From: Stutzerimonas stutzeri
GTDB lineage: Bacteria > Pseudomonadota > Gammaproteobacteria > Pseudomonadales > Pseudomonadaceae
Length of the DNA: 64,000 nucleotides
Direction: 5' to 3'
Assembly: GCF_013522825.1 (NCBI RefSeq)
Contig: NZ_JAAMQZ010000002.1
Span: 214,034-278,033 of the forward strand
Shown here: piece by piece, positions 1 to 8,822 of the stretch
Layout: the number at the start of each line of letters is the position of its first letter
Position numbering within the stretch: the first letter of the stretch is position 1
Made by a program: the position numbers and the translations under genes
The notes under the pieces: model-generated
The model's input: the letters and a program-made list of their open reading frames with translations, nothing else
Told to the model about the DNA's origin: nothing
Databases searched by the model: none

Positions 1-180
1 CTGGGCGCTCAGGCAGGCCCAGCCAAGCCCGAAGAAGAAGAAAGCCAGCGCCCGGCAGCGCGTCGGCAGTAATGCCAGACCGGCCACGAGCATGACAGGC
101 AGCGCCCACATCGGTGGCAGCTGCGGTAGAAAACGCAGCAGTAGCAGGCCTGCCGCCAGCGCCAGCATCGCTGTACGCAT
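1..180 (-). CDS. comEC: ComEC/Rec2 DNA internalization protein, N-terminal fragment
   Basis: Only the first 60 codons lie in the window; the gene continues off the left edge. ComEC forms the inner-membrane channel that carries transforming single-stranded DNA into the cytoplasm. The visible part starts MRTAMLALAAG and consists of strongly hydrophobic stretches (roughly residues 5-18, 23-36 and 43-55), as in the N-terminal membrane domain of the family. A GGGAG ribosome site sits 5 bases upstream of the ATG at 180. The identity also rests on the neighbours: in P. aeruginosa comEC is next to a DUF2062 gene and lolCDE, as here. The family assignment from 60 residues plus synteny is good but not absolute. 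Confidence 0.75.
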   Translation of the reverse strand, partial: MRTAMLALAAGLLLLRFLPQLPPMWALPVMLVAGLALLPTRCRALAFFFFGLGWACLSAQ

Positions 181-362
181 TGCATCTCCCGGAATCCTTT
201 CCAAAGGGATGGACACACTCCGAAGTCACTCAGGCGGTCCGTTACGACGGTTTCGACATCCTGTCGAACGCAGCGCAGTTATACCTAATGTCACAAACTC
301 CTGGCAGGAGCAGGTCTCGTTTCAGGCATAATCACGAAGCTTAAGCCTGCCAGAGAAACACC

Positions 363-878
363 ATGCCGCGTCGTTTTTTCAAACGCTACATGCCGCATCC
401 GGATCGTATAAAGGAGAACAAGTCCCTGCGGTTTCTGGGCGCGCTGATCCATGACCCCAACCTCTGGCATCTCAACCGTCATTCAGTATCACGCGCCATG
501 GCCATCGGTCTGTTCTGGGCGATGATCCCGATGCCCATGCAGATGCTCGCGGCAGCAATTTGCGCACTGCCCGCCCGCGCCAACCTGCCAATCGCAGTCG
601 GTCTGGTCTGGCTGACCAATCCACTGACGATGCCGCCGGTGTTTTATTGCAACTACAAGATCGGCACCTGGCTGATGGACACACCCGCCGTGAGCATGCC
701 GGATGAACTGACCCTGGCCTGGGTTACCCAGCTACTGCGGAGCCATTGGCAACCGTTGTATCTGGGCTCCTTCGTGGCGGCCGTGACGCTCGCCGTGCTG
801 GGCTATGTCGCAACCCAGGCCTACTGGCGCTGGTGGGTGGGGCGTAGCTGGCGCAAGCGCCAGCAGGACCGCCGCTGA
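363..878 (+). CDS. DUF2062 domain membrane protein
   Basis: A 171-residue protein of the DUF2062 family, whose biochemical role is not established. It has a basic N-terminus (MPRRFFKRY), then a hydrophobic core at about residues 45-110 with the family-typical PMPMQ and TNPLTMPP stretches, and a last membrane segment near residues 138-158 followed by a basic tail. It is divergent from comEC and convergent with lolE, with only four bases between its stop and the lolE stop. The 8-bp inverted repeat CTGGCAGG (301-308) / CCTGCCAG (346-353) lies in its upstream region. Function cannot be assigned from the sequence. Confidence 0.85.
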   Translation: MPRRFFKRYMPHPDRIKENKSLRFLGALIHDPNLWHLNRHSVSRAMAIGLFWAMIPMPMQMLAAAICALPARANLPIAVGLVWLTNPLTMPPVFYCNYKIGTWLMDTPAVSMPDELTLAWVTQLLRSHWQPLYLGSFVAAVTLAVLGYVATQAYWRWWVGRSWRKRQQDRR

Positions 879-882
879 ACCC

Positions 883-2130
883 TTACTCGTAGCGCAACGC
901 TTCAGCAGGCTGCGTCTGCGCAGCACGCCAGGCGGGATAGAGCGTGGCGAGAAAGCTCAGCGCAAGGGCGGCGAGCGTCACCAGAAGAACGTCTTCCAGG
1001 CGCAGCTCGGACGGCAGGGTACTGATGAAGTACACATCGGAGCTGAAGATATGCTGCCCCGATACCTTTTCCAGCCACCCCACCAGCGCGCTGACATTCA
1101 ATGCGCCCAGCACGCCCAGCACGGTGCCGATCAGCGTGCCGGTCATGCCGATGATGCTGCCCTGCACCATGAAGATCGTCATGATCTGCCGCGGCGTGGC
1201 GCCCAGCGTGCGCAGGATGGCGATATCGGCGCGCTTGTCGGCCACTACCATGATCAGGGTGGCGATGATGTTGAAAGCCGCCACCGCCACGATCAGCAAC
1301 AGCAGCAGGCCGATCATGGTCTTCTCCATCTTCATCGCACTGAACAGGCTGCCCTGGGTCAGCGACCAGTCCTCGGCCCGGTAGCCCTCGCCCAGTTGCG
1401 CCGCAAGCTCGGCGGCGACTTCCGGCGCCCGGTAAAGGTCGGCCAGACGAACCCGCACGCCCTCCACCTGTTCCGGCTGCCAGCGCAGAATGCTGGCCGC
1501 ATCGGCGCGATGGATGATCGTCAGGCTGCCATCGAGCTCCGCGCCCACCTTGAACACCCCGACCACGTTCAGGCGCTGCATGCGCGGCGTGACACCGCCC
1601 GGTGTGTCGCTGATCTCGGGCACGATCAGGGTCAGCTTGTCACCCAGCGTCAGACCGAACCGGCGTGCCGTCATCAGGCCGATGATCACCCCGGCTTCAC
1701 CCGGCCTGAGGTCTTCGAGACGACCAGCGACCATCTTCGAGGCGAGGGTCGAAACCCCGGCTTCGGCCTGGGGATCGATGCCGTTGATTGCCACCGGCTG
1801 CATGCTGCCCCTGAAGGACAGCATGCCTTCGAGCTGGGTGATGGGCGCGGCGCCGAGCACCGCCGGATGCGCCACGAGGCCATCGGCGACCGCAGCCCAG
1901 TCATCGAGCGGCTGCCCGTCGCCCTTGATCACGGCGTGGGGAACCATGCCCAGAATCCGCTCGCTCATTTCGCGCTGGAAACCGTTCATGACCGACAGCA
2001 CCATGATCATCGCCAGCACGCCCAGCGACAGGCCGATCATCGAGGTCAGCGATATGAACGAGATGAAATGGTTGCGGCGCTTGGCCCGCGTGTAGCGGCT
2101 GCCGATGAAGAGGCTCAGGGGTCTGAACAT
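883..2130 (-). CDS. lolE: Lipoprotein-releasing ABC permease LolE (LolC/E family)
   Basis: A 415-residue inner-membrane permease of the LolCDE complex, which extracts outer-membrane lipoproteins from the inner membrane and hands them to LolA. It has the MacB/FtsX layout: one membrane segment near residues 25-48, a large periplasmic domain to about 270, then three C-terminal segments. The cytoplasmic coupling stretch between them reads [17 protein letters not shown]. Its ATG overlaps the lolD stop by one base (TGATG), so it is the third gene of lolC-lolD-lolE. The other permease in the operon has exactly the same length and near-identical ends. The C versus E names are given by order only. Confidence 0.9.
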   Translation of the reverse strand: MFRPLSLFIGSRYTRAKRRNHFISFISLTSMIGLSLGVLAMIMVLSVMNGFQREMSERILGMVPHAVIKGDGQPLDDWAAVADGLVAHPAVLGAAPITQLEGMLSFRGSMQPVAINGIDPQAEAGVSTLASKMVAGRLEDLRPGEAGVIIGLMTARRFGLTLGDKLTLIVPEISDTPGGVTPRMQRLNVVGVFKVGAELDGSLTIIHRADAASILRWQPEQVEGVRVRLADLYRAPEVAAELAAQLGEGYRAEDWSLTQGSLFSAMKMEKTMIGLLLLLIVAVAAFNIIATLIMVVADKRADIAILRTLGATPRQIMTIFMVQGSIIGMTGTLIGTVLGVLGALNVSALVGWLEKVSGQHIFSSDVYFISTLPSELRLEDVLLVTLAALALSFLATLYPAWRAAQTQPAEALRYE

Positions 2131-2840
2131 CAGCCAGCCACCAGCCGGCCATCTTCCAGGCGCAGGATGTGGTCCATCTGTCCGGCCAGTTGCGGGTCGT
2201 GGGTCACCACGAGAAAGGCCGTGCGCAACGAGGTGCTCAGCTCCAGCATCAGGTCCTGAATGCCCTGCGCGGTGTGATGGTCGAGGTTGCCCGTGGGCTC
2301 GTCGAGCAGCACCAGCGCTGGACGATTGGCCAGCGCGCGCGCGATCGCCACACGCTGACGCTCACCGCCGGACAGCTCGGCAGGCTTGTGCGCCAGGCGG
2401 TGGCCCAGGCCGACCCGCTGCAGCAGCTCGGTGGCGCGCGTGCGGGCTTCGGTAATCGGCGTCTTGCCGATCAATAGCGGCATGCAGACGTTTTCCAGCG
2501 CGGTGAATTCGGCCAGCAGATGGTGGAACTGGTAGACGAAACCGAGTGCGCGGTTGCGTAGCAGGCCACGGTCTTTCTCGCTCAGCGCGGATAGCTCCTC
2601 ACCCGCCAGCCAGACACTGCCCTCGCTGGGCGTATCGAGCCCGCCCAGCAGATTGAGCAGCGTACTCTTGCCCGAACCGGAGCTGCCGACGATGGCCACG
2701 CGCTGGCCGGGGTACAGCTCCAGTTGCAGGCCGGACAGCACGCTCACCGACTCCGGTCCCTGCTCGTAGCGCTTGCCCAGATCACGGCAACTCAGCACCG
2801 CGTCCAGCGACGATCTCTCATTCATAACCTGCTCACTCAT
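2130..2840 (-). CDS. lolD: Lipoprotein-releasing ABC transporter ATPase LolD
   Basis: A 236-residue ATPase that powers lipoprotein release by the two Lol permeases. It shows Walker [10 protein letters not shown] at residues 52-60, a Q-loop near FVYQFHHLL, the ABC signature [15 protein letters not shown] near 155-170, and Walker [10 protein letters not shown] followed by the D-loop GNLD and a switch His in THD. The length matches the family (E. coli 233). Its start overlaps the end of lolC by eight bases and its stop overlaps the lolE start, so translation is probably coupled. A second ATG five codons in (MNERSS) is an alternative start. Confidence 0.95.
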   Translation of the reverse strand: MSEQVMNERSSLDAVLSCRDLGKRYEQGPESVSVLSGLQLELYPGQRVAIVGSSGSGKSTLLNLLGGLDTPSEGSVWLAGEELSALSEKDRGLLRNRALGFVYQFHHLLAEFTALENVCMPLLIGKTPITEARTRATELLQRVGLGHRLAHKPAELSGGERQRVAIARALANRPALVLLDEPTGNLDHHTAQGIQDLMLELSTSLRTAFLVVTHDPQLAGQMDHILRLEDGRLVAG

Positions 2841-4080
2841 AACGTAGCGCCTCGGCCGGCTGGGTACGGGCCGCGCGCCATGCCGGGTAAAGGGTGGCGA
2901 GAAAACTCAGGACGAGCGCCGCGACACAGACCTGAATCACATCGGCGGCCATCAGCCGCGACGGCAGGTAATCGATGAAATACACATCGGCGCTGAGAAA
3001 CTTGTGCCCGAGCAGCCGCTCCAGCGCAGCAATCCAGCCGCTCACATTGAGCGCGGCGAAAATTCCGAGCAAGGCGCCCACCAGGGTGCCGACGACGCCG
3101 ATGACCGTGCCCTGGACCATGAAGATCGCCATGATCTGCCGTGGGGTTGCGCCAAGGGTACGCAGGATCGCGATATCCCCGCGCTTGTCGGTCACCACCA
3201 TGACCAGCGTCGAGATGATATTGAAAGCCGCCACCGCGACGATCAGCAGCAACAACAGGCCGATCATGGCCTTTTCCATGCGGATCGCCTGGTAGAGATT
3301 ACCGTGGGTGCGGGTCCAGTCGCGCGAATAGAAGTCAGCGCCCAGCTGCCTGGCCAGCGAGGCGGCAATGGCGGGCGCCTGGAACAGATCGTCGAAGCGC
3401 AGTCGCAGGCCCTGTACCTGCTCGGGCTTCCAGCGATGCAGGCGGGCCATGTCGGTGATATTGGCCATGGCCACGTAACCGTCGATCTCGCCGGCGCCGA
3501 CATGGAAGATGCCCTGCACCGTAAAGCGCTTCATGCGTGGAAACACACCCGCTGGCGTCACCGTTACCTCGGGCGCGACAAAGGTGATCTTGTCACCGAC
3601 ACCGACGCCGAGCTTGCTCGCGGCCCGGTCGCCGATGACGATGCCGAACTCGCCAGGCGCAAGGCTCGCCAGCGATCCCTCACGGAAAAATTGGTCGATA
3701 ATCGACACCTGCGGCTCAAGCCCGGGTTCCACGGCGTTGATCAGAATCTTGCTGACCTGTCCGCGATGGGTCAGCAACCCCTGCATCTGAATGAAAGGCG
3801 CCACCGCCACGACCTGCGGATGCTCACTCAGTCGCTGCCCCAGGGTTTGCCAGTCGTCGATGGGCACCGGGCTTTCGACCGTCGCGTGCGGCACCATACC
3901 CAGCACGCGGGTGCGCATTTCGTGATCGAAACCGTTCATCACCGACAGCACGACGATCATCACCAGCACACCCAGTGCGAGCCCGATCATGGACGTGAAG
4001 GAAATGAAGGAGACGAAGAGGCCACGACGCCTGGCGCCGGTGTAGCGCGCTCCGATATAAACGGGCAGCGGTCTGAACAT
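2833..4080 (-). CDS. lolC: Lipoprotein-releasing ABC permease LolC (LolC/E family)
   Basis: First gene of the lol operon, a 415-residue permease with the same architecture as the downstream lolE. It has a membrane segment near residues 25-48 ([15 protein letters not shown]), a periplasmic domain, then three C-terminal segments with the FtsX coupling stretch ([17 protein letters not shown]). I chose the ATG at 4080 because the resulting [13 protein letters not shown] matches the [13 protein letters not shown] start of the paralogue. The frame is open further to 4155, but that extension is not family-like. No clear Shine-Dalgarno sequence is visible. The divergent PilZ gene starts about 100 bases away, so the two promoters share this gap. 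Confidence 0.9.
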   Translation of the reverse strand: MFRPLPVYIGARYTGARRRGLFVSFISFTSMIGLALGVLVMIVVLSVMNGFDHEMRTRVLGMVPHATVESPVPIDDWQTLGQRLSEHPQVVAVAPFIQMQGLLTHRGQVSKILINAVEPGLEPQVSIIDQFFREGSLASLAPGEFGIVIGDRAASKLGVGVGDKITFVAPEVTVTPAGVFPRMKRFTVQGIFHVGAGEIDGYVAMANITDMARLHRWKPEQVQGLRLRFDDLFQAPAIAASLARQLGADFYSRDWTRTHGNLYQAIRMEKAMIGLLLLLIVAVAAFNIISTLVMVVTDKRGDIAILRTLGATPRQIMAIFMVQGTVIGVVGTLVGALLGIFAALNVSGWIAALERLLGHKFLSADVYFIDYLPSRLMAADVIQVCVAALVLSFLATLYPAWRAARTQPAEALRYE

Positions 4081-4181
4081 AAATCGATGGGTTCGCTTTC
4101 GCTGGCGGGAAAATAACAAGCTGAATGACGTTCTCAGGCGGCCTGATACACTCAAGCCATTACTGCAGCCCAGGGACCGAC

Positions 4182-4754
4182 ATGTCTACAGAAGACACTG
4201 AAGATCGCCGCGAATACTATCGTATCGAGGATATGATCGCACTGGAAATCCTCCCGCCCGAAGGCCCGGCGACAATCACCGGCGACGGTGCGACCCGTCT
4301 GTTCGACCTGCTTGGCGAACTGCATCAGATGGACTTCGAAGCGCAGTACCTGCTGCGCCAGATCAGCGAGCAGAACCGCACGCTGGCCAACTACCTGAAG
4401 GTGCAGAACCGGCGTATCGAGCTGCTGGGGCAGGCGCTGGCCCAAGGCCTGCTGAAGGACATCGGTCCCGCGCGCGAAGTCGGCCTGTCCGAAGGCGGGA
4501 TCAACTTCATCCACGACCAGCCGCTTGCGCAAGACTCCCTCTGGACCCTCAAGATGGTACTGATGCCCCAGGGGCTCGGCATGCTGCTGACGGCGCGCGT
4601 GGTGAGTTGCCAGGTACGCGATGACGGGCAGTTTGCAATCAGCACCTCCTTCGAAGCGTTGACTGATGCACAACGGCAACTGCTTGCCCGGCATATCCTG
4701 CAGAAACAGGCGACAGAACGGCGCCTGGCTCGTGAAAGCCTGCAAGGAACCTGA
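4182..4754 (+). CDS. PilZ domain protein
   Basis: A 190-residue cytoplasmic protein matching the PilZ-type protein that lies beside lolCDE in P. aeruginosa (PA2989 in my memory). PilZ domains bind cyclic di-GMP through an RxxxR motif and a D/NxSxxG motif. Here REYYR near residue 10 and the degenerate VGLSEGG near residue 105 are the likely counterparts, so binding is plausible but not certain. The stretch between them (about residues 45-90, rich in Q, E, R and L) looks helical. The ATG at 4182 is preceded by AGGGA at good spacing; the open frame reaches back to 4125 without such support. The next gene starts two bases after the stop. Confidence 0.8.
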   Translation: MSTEDTEDRREYYRIEDMIALEILPPEGPATITGDGATRLFDLLGELHQMDFEAQYLLRQISEQNRTLANYLKVQNRRIELLGQALAQGLLKDIGPAREVGLSEGGINFIHDQPLAQDSLWTLKMVLMPQGLGMLLTARVVSCQVRDDGQFAISTSFEALTDAQRQLLARHILQKQATERRLARESLQGT

Positions 4755-4755
4755 C

Positions 4756-5061
4756 ATGCGCCCTTTGCTTCTCCCCTTCCTCGTGTTCGCCCTCAGCCTC
4801 CCCGCTCACGCGGACATCATCCGCATCCCGGTCGGCCAGCAAGGCACGAGCTATATCGCCCTGCCCACCCGCGGGGAGTCGAAGATACAAGTGCTCGACC
4901 GCTTCGGCCTTGCCGACGAAGAACACCCCGCCGTCGGCCAGCCGCCGATTACCCGCTGGGATTACCGGACGTTTTCCGTGTATTTCGAAGGCAATCGCGT
5001 GATCAACAGCGTTCTGCACCATCAGCGCGCCAGCCCATTGGAAAGAGAAGCACAACCGTGA
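4756..5061 (+). CDS. Small secreted protein of unknown function
   Basis: A 101-residue protein with a clear signal peptide (MRPLLLPFLVFALSLPAHA, cleavage expected after residue 19), so it is probably periplasmic. The mature part is about 80 residues with no recognised catalytic motif; conserved-looking stretches are GESKIQVLDRFG and WDYRTFSVYFE. It sits between the PilZ gene and a glycerophosphodiester phosphodiesterase gene, and its TGA overlaps the GTG start of the latter, so the three genes form one transcription unit. Homologues at this position are sometimes labelled phosphodiesterase, which I think is carried over from the neighbour and is not supported here. Confidence 0.75.
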   Translation: MRPLLLPFLVFALSLPAHADIIRIPVGQQGTSYIALPTRGESKIQVLDRFGLADEEHPAVGQPPITRWDYRTFSVYFEGNRVINSVLHHQRASPLEREAQP

Positions 5062-5780
5062 CCCTGATATACGGCCATCGCGGCGCAAAGGGCGAAGCCC
5101 CGGAAAATACCCTGGTCAGCTTCCAGCAATGCCTCGCACACGGCGTGCGCCGCTGCGAGCTGGACCTGCATCTGTCCAAAGACGGCGAGCTGATGGTCAT
5201 CCACGACCCGACCCTCAAGCGCACTACCGGACGGCGTGGCAAGGTGGTGGAGCACGATGCCGCCGATCTGGTGCATTACGATGCCCGCTACGGCGGACCA
5301 GACTGGAAACACCCCTGCCCCATTCCACGGCTGTCGGAGCTGTTCGAGAAATGCGATTTCGAGCACTGGCAACTGGAAGTCAAAAGCGCTTCGCGGGTGC
5401 GCGCGGCACGCACGGTGCTAGCGATCAAGGCATTGGCCGAGCATCACGGCCTGCTGGACCGCATCACCATCACCTCCGGCTCACGGGAAGTGCTGCGGGC
5501 GCTGAAACGCCTGACACCGGAAATCGCCTGCGGCCTGGTCGCCGAATACGCCTGGCTCGACCCGTTGAAAGTGGCCAGGCAATACGACTGCCAGTTGCTG
5601 GCATTGAAATGGACGCTGTGCACCCCCGAGCGCATCGCCAAGGCCCGGGCGCTGGGGCTGCATGTCTCCGTCTGGACGGTGAACGACCCCGCCCTGATGC
5701 GCCGCCTCGCCGATTTCGGGGTCGACAGCATCATCACCGACTTCCCCGGATTGGCCGTGGAAACGCTTAGCCAGCGGTAA
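5058..5780 (+). CDS. Glycerophosphodiester phosphodiesterase (UgpQ-like)
   Basis: A 240-residue GDPD-family enzyme that hydrolyses glycerophosphodiesters, products of phospholipid turnover, to glycerol 3-phosphate and an alcohol. The catalytic signature is complete: GHRG with His7, metal ligands Glu34 and Asp36 in CELDLH, and His49 in VIHDP. There is no signal peptide and the length fits cytoplasmic UgpQ rather than periplasmic GlpQ. The start is a GTG at 5058 that overlaps the TGA of the upstream gene (GTGA), which indicates translational coupling. The C-terminal WTVND and DSIITDFP stretches are typical of the family. Confidence 0.9.
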   Translation: MTLIYGHRGAKGEAPENTLVSFQQCLAHGVRRCELDLHLSKDGELMVIHDPTLKRTTGRRGKVVEHDAADLVHYDARYGGPDWKHPCPIPRLSELFEKCDFEHWQLEVKSASRVRAARTVLAIKALAEHHGLLDRITITSGSREVLRALKRLTPEIACGLVAEYAWLDPLKVARQYDCQLLALKWTLCTPERIAKARALGLHVSVWTVNDPALMRRLADFGVDSIITDFPGLAVETLSQR

Positions 5781-5840
5781 GGCTGGAGGCTGAGGTTTTT
5801 TGCCAGATTCAAGCTTTTTCTTCTGGTCTCACCTTCGCTT

Positions 5841-5870
5841 GTCGGGTCGATGAAGCGCGACCCGACCTAC
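5841..5870. repeat. 30-bp hairpin repeat, copy 1
   Basis: A 30-bp sequence built around GTCGGGTC ... GACCCGAC that recurs once more in the window in inverted orientation at 61736-61765 with a single mismatch. It lies in the convergent gap between the phosphodiesterase gene and sthA. The internal dyad would form a short hairpin. Dispersed non-coding repeats of this kind (REP-like) are common in Pseudomonas; the exact family is not named here. Confidence 0.7.
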
Positions 5871-5915
5871 AGCTTGTGGCTTGAAGCTTGCCGCTGTTTT
5901 TCCTGATCAAAAGCT

Positions 5916-5946
5916 CTCCCGGTTTGGCCAGCGCCAGTTCCGGGAG
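5916..5946 (-). terminator. Candidate terminator of sthA
   Basis: CTCCCGG (5916-5922) pairs with CCGGGAG (5940-5946). Read leftward, downstream of sthA, the hairpin is followed by a short TTTT run near 5910. A second perfect 9-bp stem (CTCCGACCG 5951-5959 / CGGTCGGAG 5971-5979) lies between it and the sthA stop. Either or both may end the transcript. Confidence 0.5.
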
Positions 5947-5983
5947 TCCTCTCCGACCGTCTCAGGCCACCGGTCGGAGCCGC

Positions 5984-7378
5984 TCAAAAAAGCCGGTTGA
6001 GCCCGTCGAATGCTGCGACGCGATAGGCTTCAGCCATGGTCGGGTAGTTGAAGGTGGTATTGATGAAATACTTGATGGTATTGGCTTCGCCCGGCTGATT
6101 CATGATCGCCTGGCCAATATGCACGATCTCCGAAGCCTGATAGCCGAAGCAGTGCACGCCCAGCACCTGCAGCGTTTCGCGGTGGAAGAGGATCTTCAGC
6201 ATGCCGGCCTTTTCCGAGGAGATCTGTGCACGCGCCATGCCCTTGAAGAACGCTTTGCCCACTTCATAGGGCACTTTCGCCTGGGTCAGTTCGCGCTCGG
6301 TCTTGCCGATGGAGCTGATCTCCGGAATCGTGTAGATGCCAGTGGGCACGTCATCGACGAAACGCCAGCTGTCGTTGTCGACGATGCTGCCGGCAGCGGA
6401 GCGCCCCTGGTCATAGGCGGCACTGGCCAGTGAAGGCCAGCCGATCACGTCACCGGCGGCGTAGATGTTGCCGACGTCAGTTCGGTAATACTCATCGACG
6501 TGGATCTGGCCACGGCTGTTGACCTTCAGGCCGATGTTCTCCAGCCCCAGCCTGTCGGTGTTGCCCGTGCGCCCGTTGCACCAGAGGAAGGCATCGGCCT
6601 TGATCTTCTTGCCCGACTTCAGGTGCAGGATCACACCGTTGTCCAACCCCTCCACACGCTCGTATTCCTCGTTGTGGCGCACCAGCACGTTGTTGTTGCG
6701 CAGGTGATAGCTGAGGGCGTCGGAAATCTCGTCATCGAGGAAGCTGAGCAGCTGGTCGCGGTTGTCGATCAGGTCGACCAGCACGCCCAGGCCACTGAAA
6801 ATGGATGCGTATTCGCAGCCGATCACGCCCGCTCCGTAGATGATCAGGCGGCGTGGCGTATGGCTCAGAGTGAGGATGGTATCGCTGTCATAGATTCTGG
6901 AGTGCGAGAAATCGATATCGACCGGACGATAGGGGCGCGAGCCCGTGGCGATGATGAACTGAGGTGCGACCAGCCGCTCGACCATACCATTGGCGCTGAC
7001 CACTTCGACAGATTGTTCATCGGAAAAGCTGGCAACACCAAAAAAGATATCGATGCGATTGCGTGCGTAATAGCCGGTACGTGAAGTGACCTGCTTTTCG
7101 ATGACATCTTCGGCACTTTTCAGCACATCGGGGAAGGAGAACCAGCGCGGTTCGCCAATCTGGCGGAACAACGGGTTGTTGTTGTACTGCATGATCTGCC
7201 GTACCGAGTGGCGCAATGCCTTGGACGGAATGGTTCCCAGGTGGGTCGAGTTGCCGCCTACTTTAGGGCGGCTATCCACCACAGCCACCTTGCGCCCAGC
7301 CTTGACCGCGTTCATTGCGGCGCCTTCACCGGCGGGGCCTGAGCCCAGAATCACCACATCGTAATTGTAGACAGCCAT
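5984..7378 (-). CDS. sthA: Soluble pyridine nucleotide transhydrogenase
   Basis: A 464-residue cytoplasmic FAD enzyme that transfers hydride between NADPH and NAD+, balancing the two pools. The FAD-binding GSGPAGEG is at residues 12-19, and the NAD(P)-binding [12 protein letters not shown] stretch lies near 180. The region that carries the redox-active disulfide in lipoamide dehydrogenases reads [14 protein letters not shown], without the cysteine pair, as known for SthA. I chose the ATG at 7378 because GGGGGGA precedes it and MAVYNYDVV fits the family start. It is followed leftward by hairpins and lies just downstream of the nqr operon on the same strand, a setting that links two NAD(P)H systems. 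Confidence 0.95.
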   Translation of the reverse strand: MAVYNYDVVILGSGPAGEGAAMNAVKAGRKVAVVDSRPKVGGNSTHLGTIPSKALRHSVRQIMQYNNNPLFRQIGEPRWFSFPDVLKSAEDVIEKQVTSRTGYYARNRIDIFFGVASFSDEQSVEVVSANGMVERLVAPQFIIATGSRPYRPVDIDFSHSRIYDSDTILTLSHTPRRLIIYGAGVIGCEYASIFSGLGVLVDLIDNRDQLLSFLDDEISDALSYHLRNNNVLVRHNEEYERVEGLDNGVILHLKSGKKIKADAFLWCNGRTGNTDRLGLENIGLKVNSRGQIHVDEYYRTDVGNIYAAGDVIGWPSLASAAYDQGRSAAGSIVDNDSWRFVDDVPTGIYTIPEISSIGKTERELTQAKVPYEVGKAFFKGMARAQISSEKAGMLKILFHRETLQVLGVHCFGYQASEIVHIGQAIMNQPGEANTIKYFINTTFNYPTMAEAYRVAAFDGLNRLF

Positions 7379-7394
7379 ATTCCCCCCTGGACAC

Positions 7395-7414
7395 GCAGCA
7401 GGCAGCCCTGCTGC
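7395..7414 (-). promoter_or_regulatory. Hairpin in the sthA leader
   Basis: GCAGCAGG and CCTGCTGC form a perfect 8-bp stem with a 4-base loop, ending about 16 bases before the sthA start codon and just upstream of its GGGGGGA ribosome site. It could affect sthA translation or mark the end of the nqrM transcript, but there is no T-run. Function is unknown. Confidence 0.35.
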
Positions 7415-7547
7415 TTTAACGAGATTCGCTTGATGGAATGACGGGGCCATTGGCTAGCGCCTCATCGTCTGCTTCCTGGCGCCAACGACAAGTCAATGCC
7501 GTCCGGACTTCTGCCTACAGCCGGCAGGCCCCAATCACCAGCCAGCG

Positions 7548-7772
7548 TCAGCCTTTGCTCGCATCGTATGCGAGATCGGTCCGGTCATCCTTTCCGGCAT
7601 TGACCTCTTCACATTTCTCACGACTGCCGCCACAGATCGAGCACTCCTTTTCGATGCCCAGATTGGCGATACCGCCACAGGAACCGGCGATGGGCTTGCG
7701 ACCCATGATGACTCCGATGGACATGCCGAAAACGACCAGCAACATGACAAGAAAAACAGTCAACCAGATCAT
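7548..7772 (-). CDS. nqrM: Na+-NQR maturation protein NqrM
   Basis: A 74-residue protein with one N-terminal membrane segment (residues 2-22, IWLTVFLVMLLVVFG) and four cysteines in the pattern GSCGG, ECSICGG and KCEE. This is the hallmark of NqrM (formerly DUF539), which is needed to assemble the iron centre between NqrD and NqrE. It overlaps the end of apbE by four bases and is the last gene of the leftward nqr operon. The gene is only 225 bp and easily missed; an overlapping alternative reading at 7535-7750 is not real. Confidence 0.9.
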   Translation of the reverse strand: MIWLTVFLVMLLVVFGMSIGVIMGRKPIAGSCGGIANLGIEKECSICGGSREKCEEVNAGKDDRTDLAYDASKG

Positions 7773-8821
7773 TGCTCTACTCCCGCACCGAACAGTTCAT
7801 CGAAGGCTGCGGTGCTTGTAGTGACGAATTCCTGCTCTTCATGAACCACGAAGAGCGCTGCGATCCTGTGCTCGGCGGCAAACGCCAGGCCGCGCTCCGG
7901 CCCCAGCACCATCAGAACGGTAGACAACCCATCTGCGCGCAGTGTCGATGGATCGACGACCGTCACTGCAGCCAGAGGATGCTCGATGGGCGCGCCGGTT
8001 TGCGGGTCCAGCGTATGCGAGTAGCGTTTGCCGTCGCGCTCAAAATAATTGCGGTAGTCACCCGAGGTGGACACACCGTAGCCATCCAGCTCAAGCACCC
8101 GCTGCGCGATGCGCTCATGGTCCTGTGGCGCTTCGATGGCAATGCGCCAGGGCACATCACCTGGCTTGCGCCCCTGGGCCTTGAGTTCACCAGTGATTTC
8201 CACCAGATAGCTTTCGACGCCCAAAGCTTCAAGCCGCTGCGCTACCAGATCCACCGCATAGCCCGCTGCAATGCTGTTGAAATCGACCTGGACGGCTGCA
8301 TCCTTGCACAGCCGCTCATCCTCGACCCGCAAATGCTGATGACCAACATCCTGCCGAACCCTGGCGATGTCCTCGGCTGAGGGAACCTGTTCCTGGCGTC
8401 CCTGCGGACCGAAGCCCCAGAGATCGAGCAGCGGCTCGATGGTCAGGTCCAGCGCACCCTCGCTTTCCAGCGACAGTTGCTGCCCGGCCAGGACAAGCTC
8501 ACGCGCGGCCAGCGGCATCTCCATGCACTGACCGGCGGGCAAGGCATTGAAGGTTGCGATATCCGAATCGGCACGATAGGTCGACAGCTGCTGGTCGAGC
8601 TGGGCAAGAATCGTTTCCGTTTCGCCTTGCAGCTGTTCTTTTGCAGCCGCACCGCTGCTCGCCACGTACTTCACCGAATAGGTGCTGCCCATGGTCGGAC
8701 CGGCAAACTCCTCCACCCGCTCCTGAAACAGACAGCCCGTCAGGGCTGCCGCAAAAGCGACAGTCGTGACGGACCTGAGCAGAGCGACAGCGATGAGGGG
8801 CCGACGTAACGCTTGGGTCAT
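7769..8821 (-). CDS. apbE: FAD:protein FMN transferase ApbE
   Basis: A 350-residue ApbE lipoprotein. ApbE hydrolyses FAD and attaches FMN covalently to threonine in NqrB and NqrC. A signal peptide ends in a lipobox with Cys30 (AALTGC). Family motifs include PTMGSTYSV near residue 43, the DFNSIAAGYAVDL stretch and the C-terminal SHTLDPQTGAPIEHPLAAVTVV. Position between nqrF and nqrM matches its substrate. The gap to the nqrF stop is one base and it overlaps nqrM, so it is co-transcribed with the complex it flavinylates. Confidence 0.95.
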   Translation of the reverse strand: MTQALRRPLIAVALLRSVTTVAFAAALTGCLFQERVEEFAGPTMGSTYSVKYVASSGAAAKEQLQGETETILAQLDQQLSTYRADSDIATFNALPAGQCMEMPLAARELVLAGQQLSLESEGALDLTIEPLLDLWGFGPQGRQEQVPSAEDIARVRQDVGHQHLRVEDERLCKDAAVQVDFNSIAAGYAVDLVAQRLEALGVESYLVEITGELKAQGRKPGDVPWRIAIEAPQDHERIAQRVLELDGYGVSTSGDYRNYFERDGKRYSHTLDPQTGAPIEHPLAAVTVVDPSTLRADGLSTVLMVLGPERGLAFAAEHRIAALFVVHEEQEFVTTSTAAFDELFGAGVEQ

Positions 8822-8822
8822 G

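Noticed and set aside
301..353. 8-bp inverted repeat upstream of the DUF2062 gene
   Set aside because: Arms are 37 bases apart and short; expected by chance, not listed as a site.
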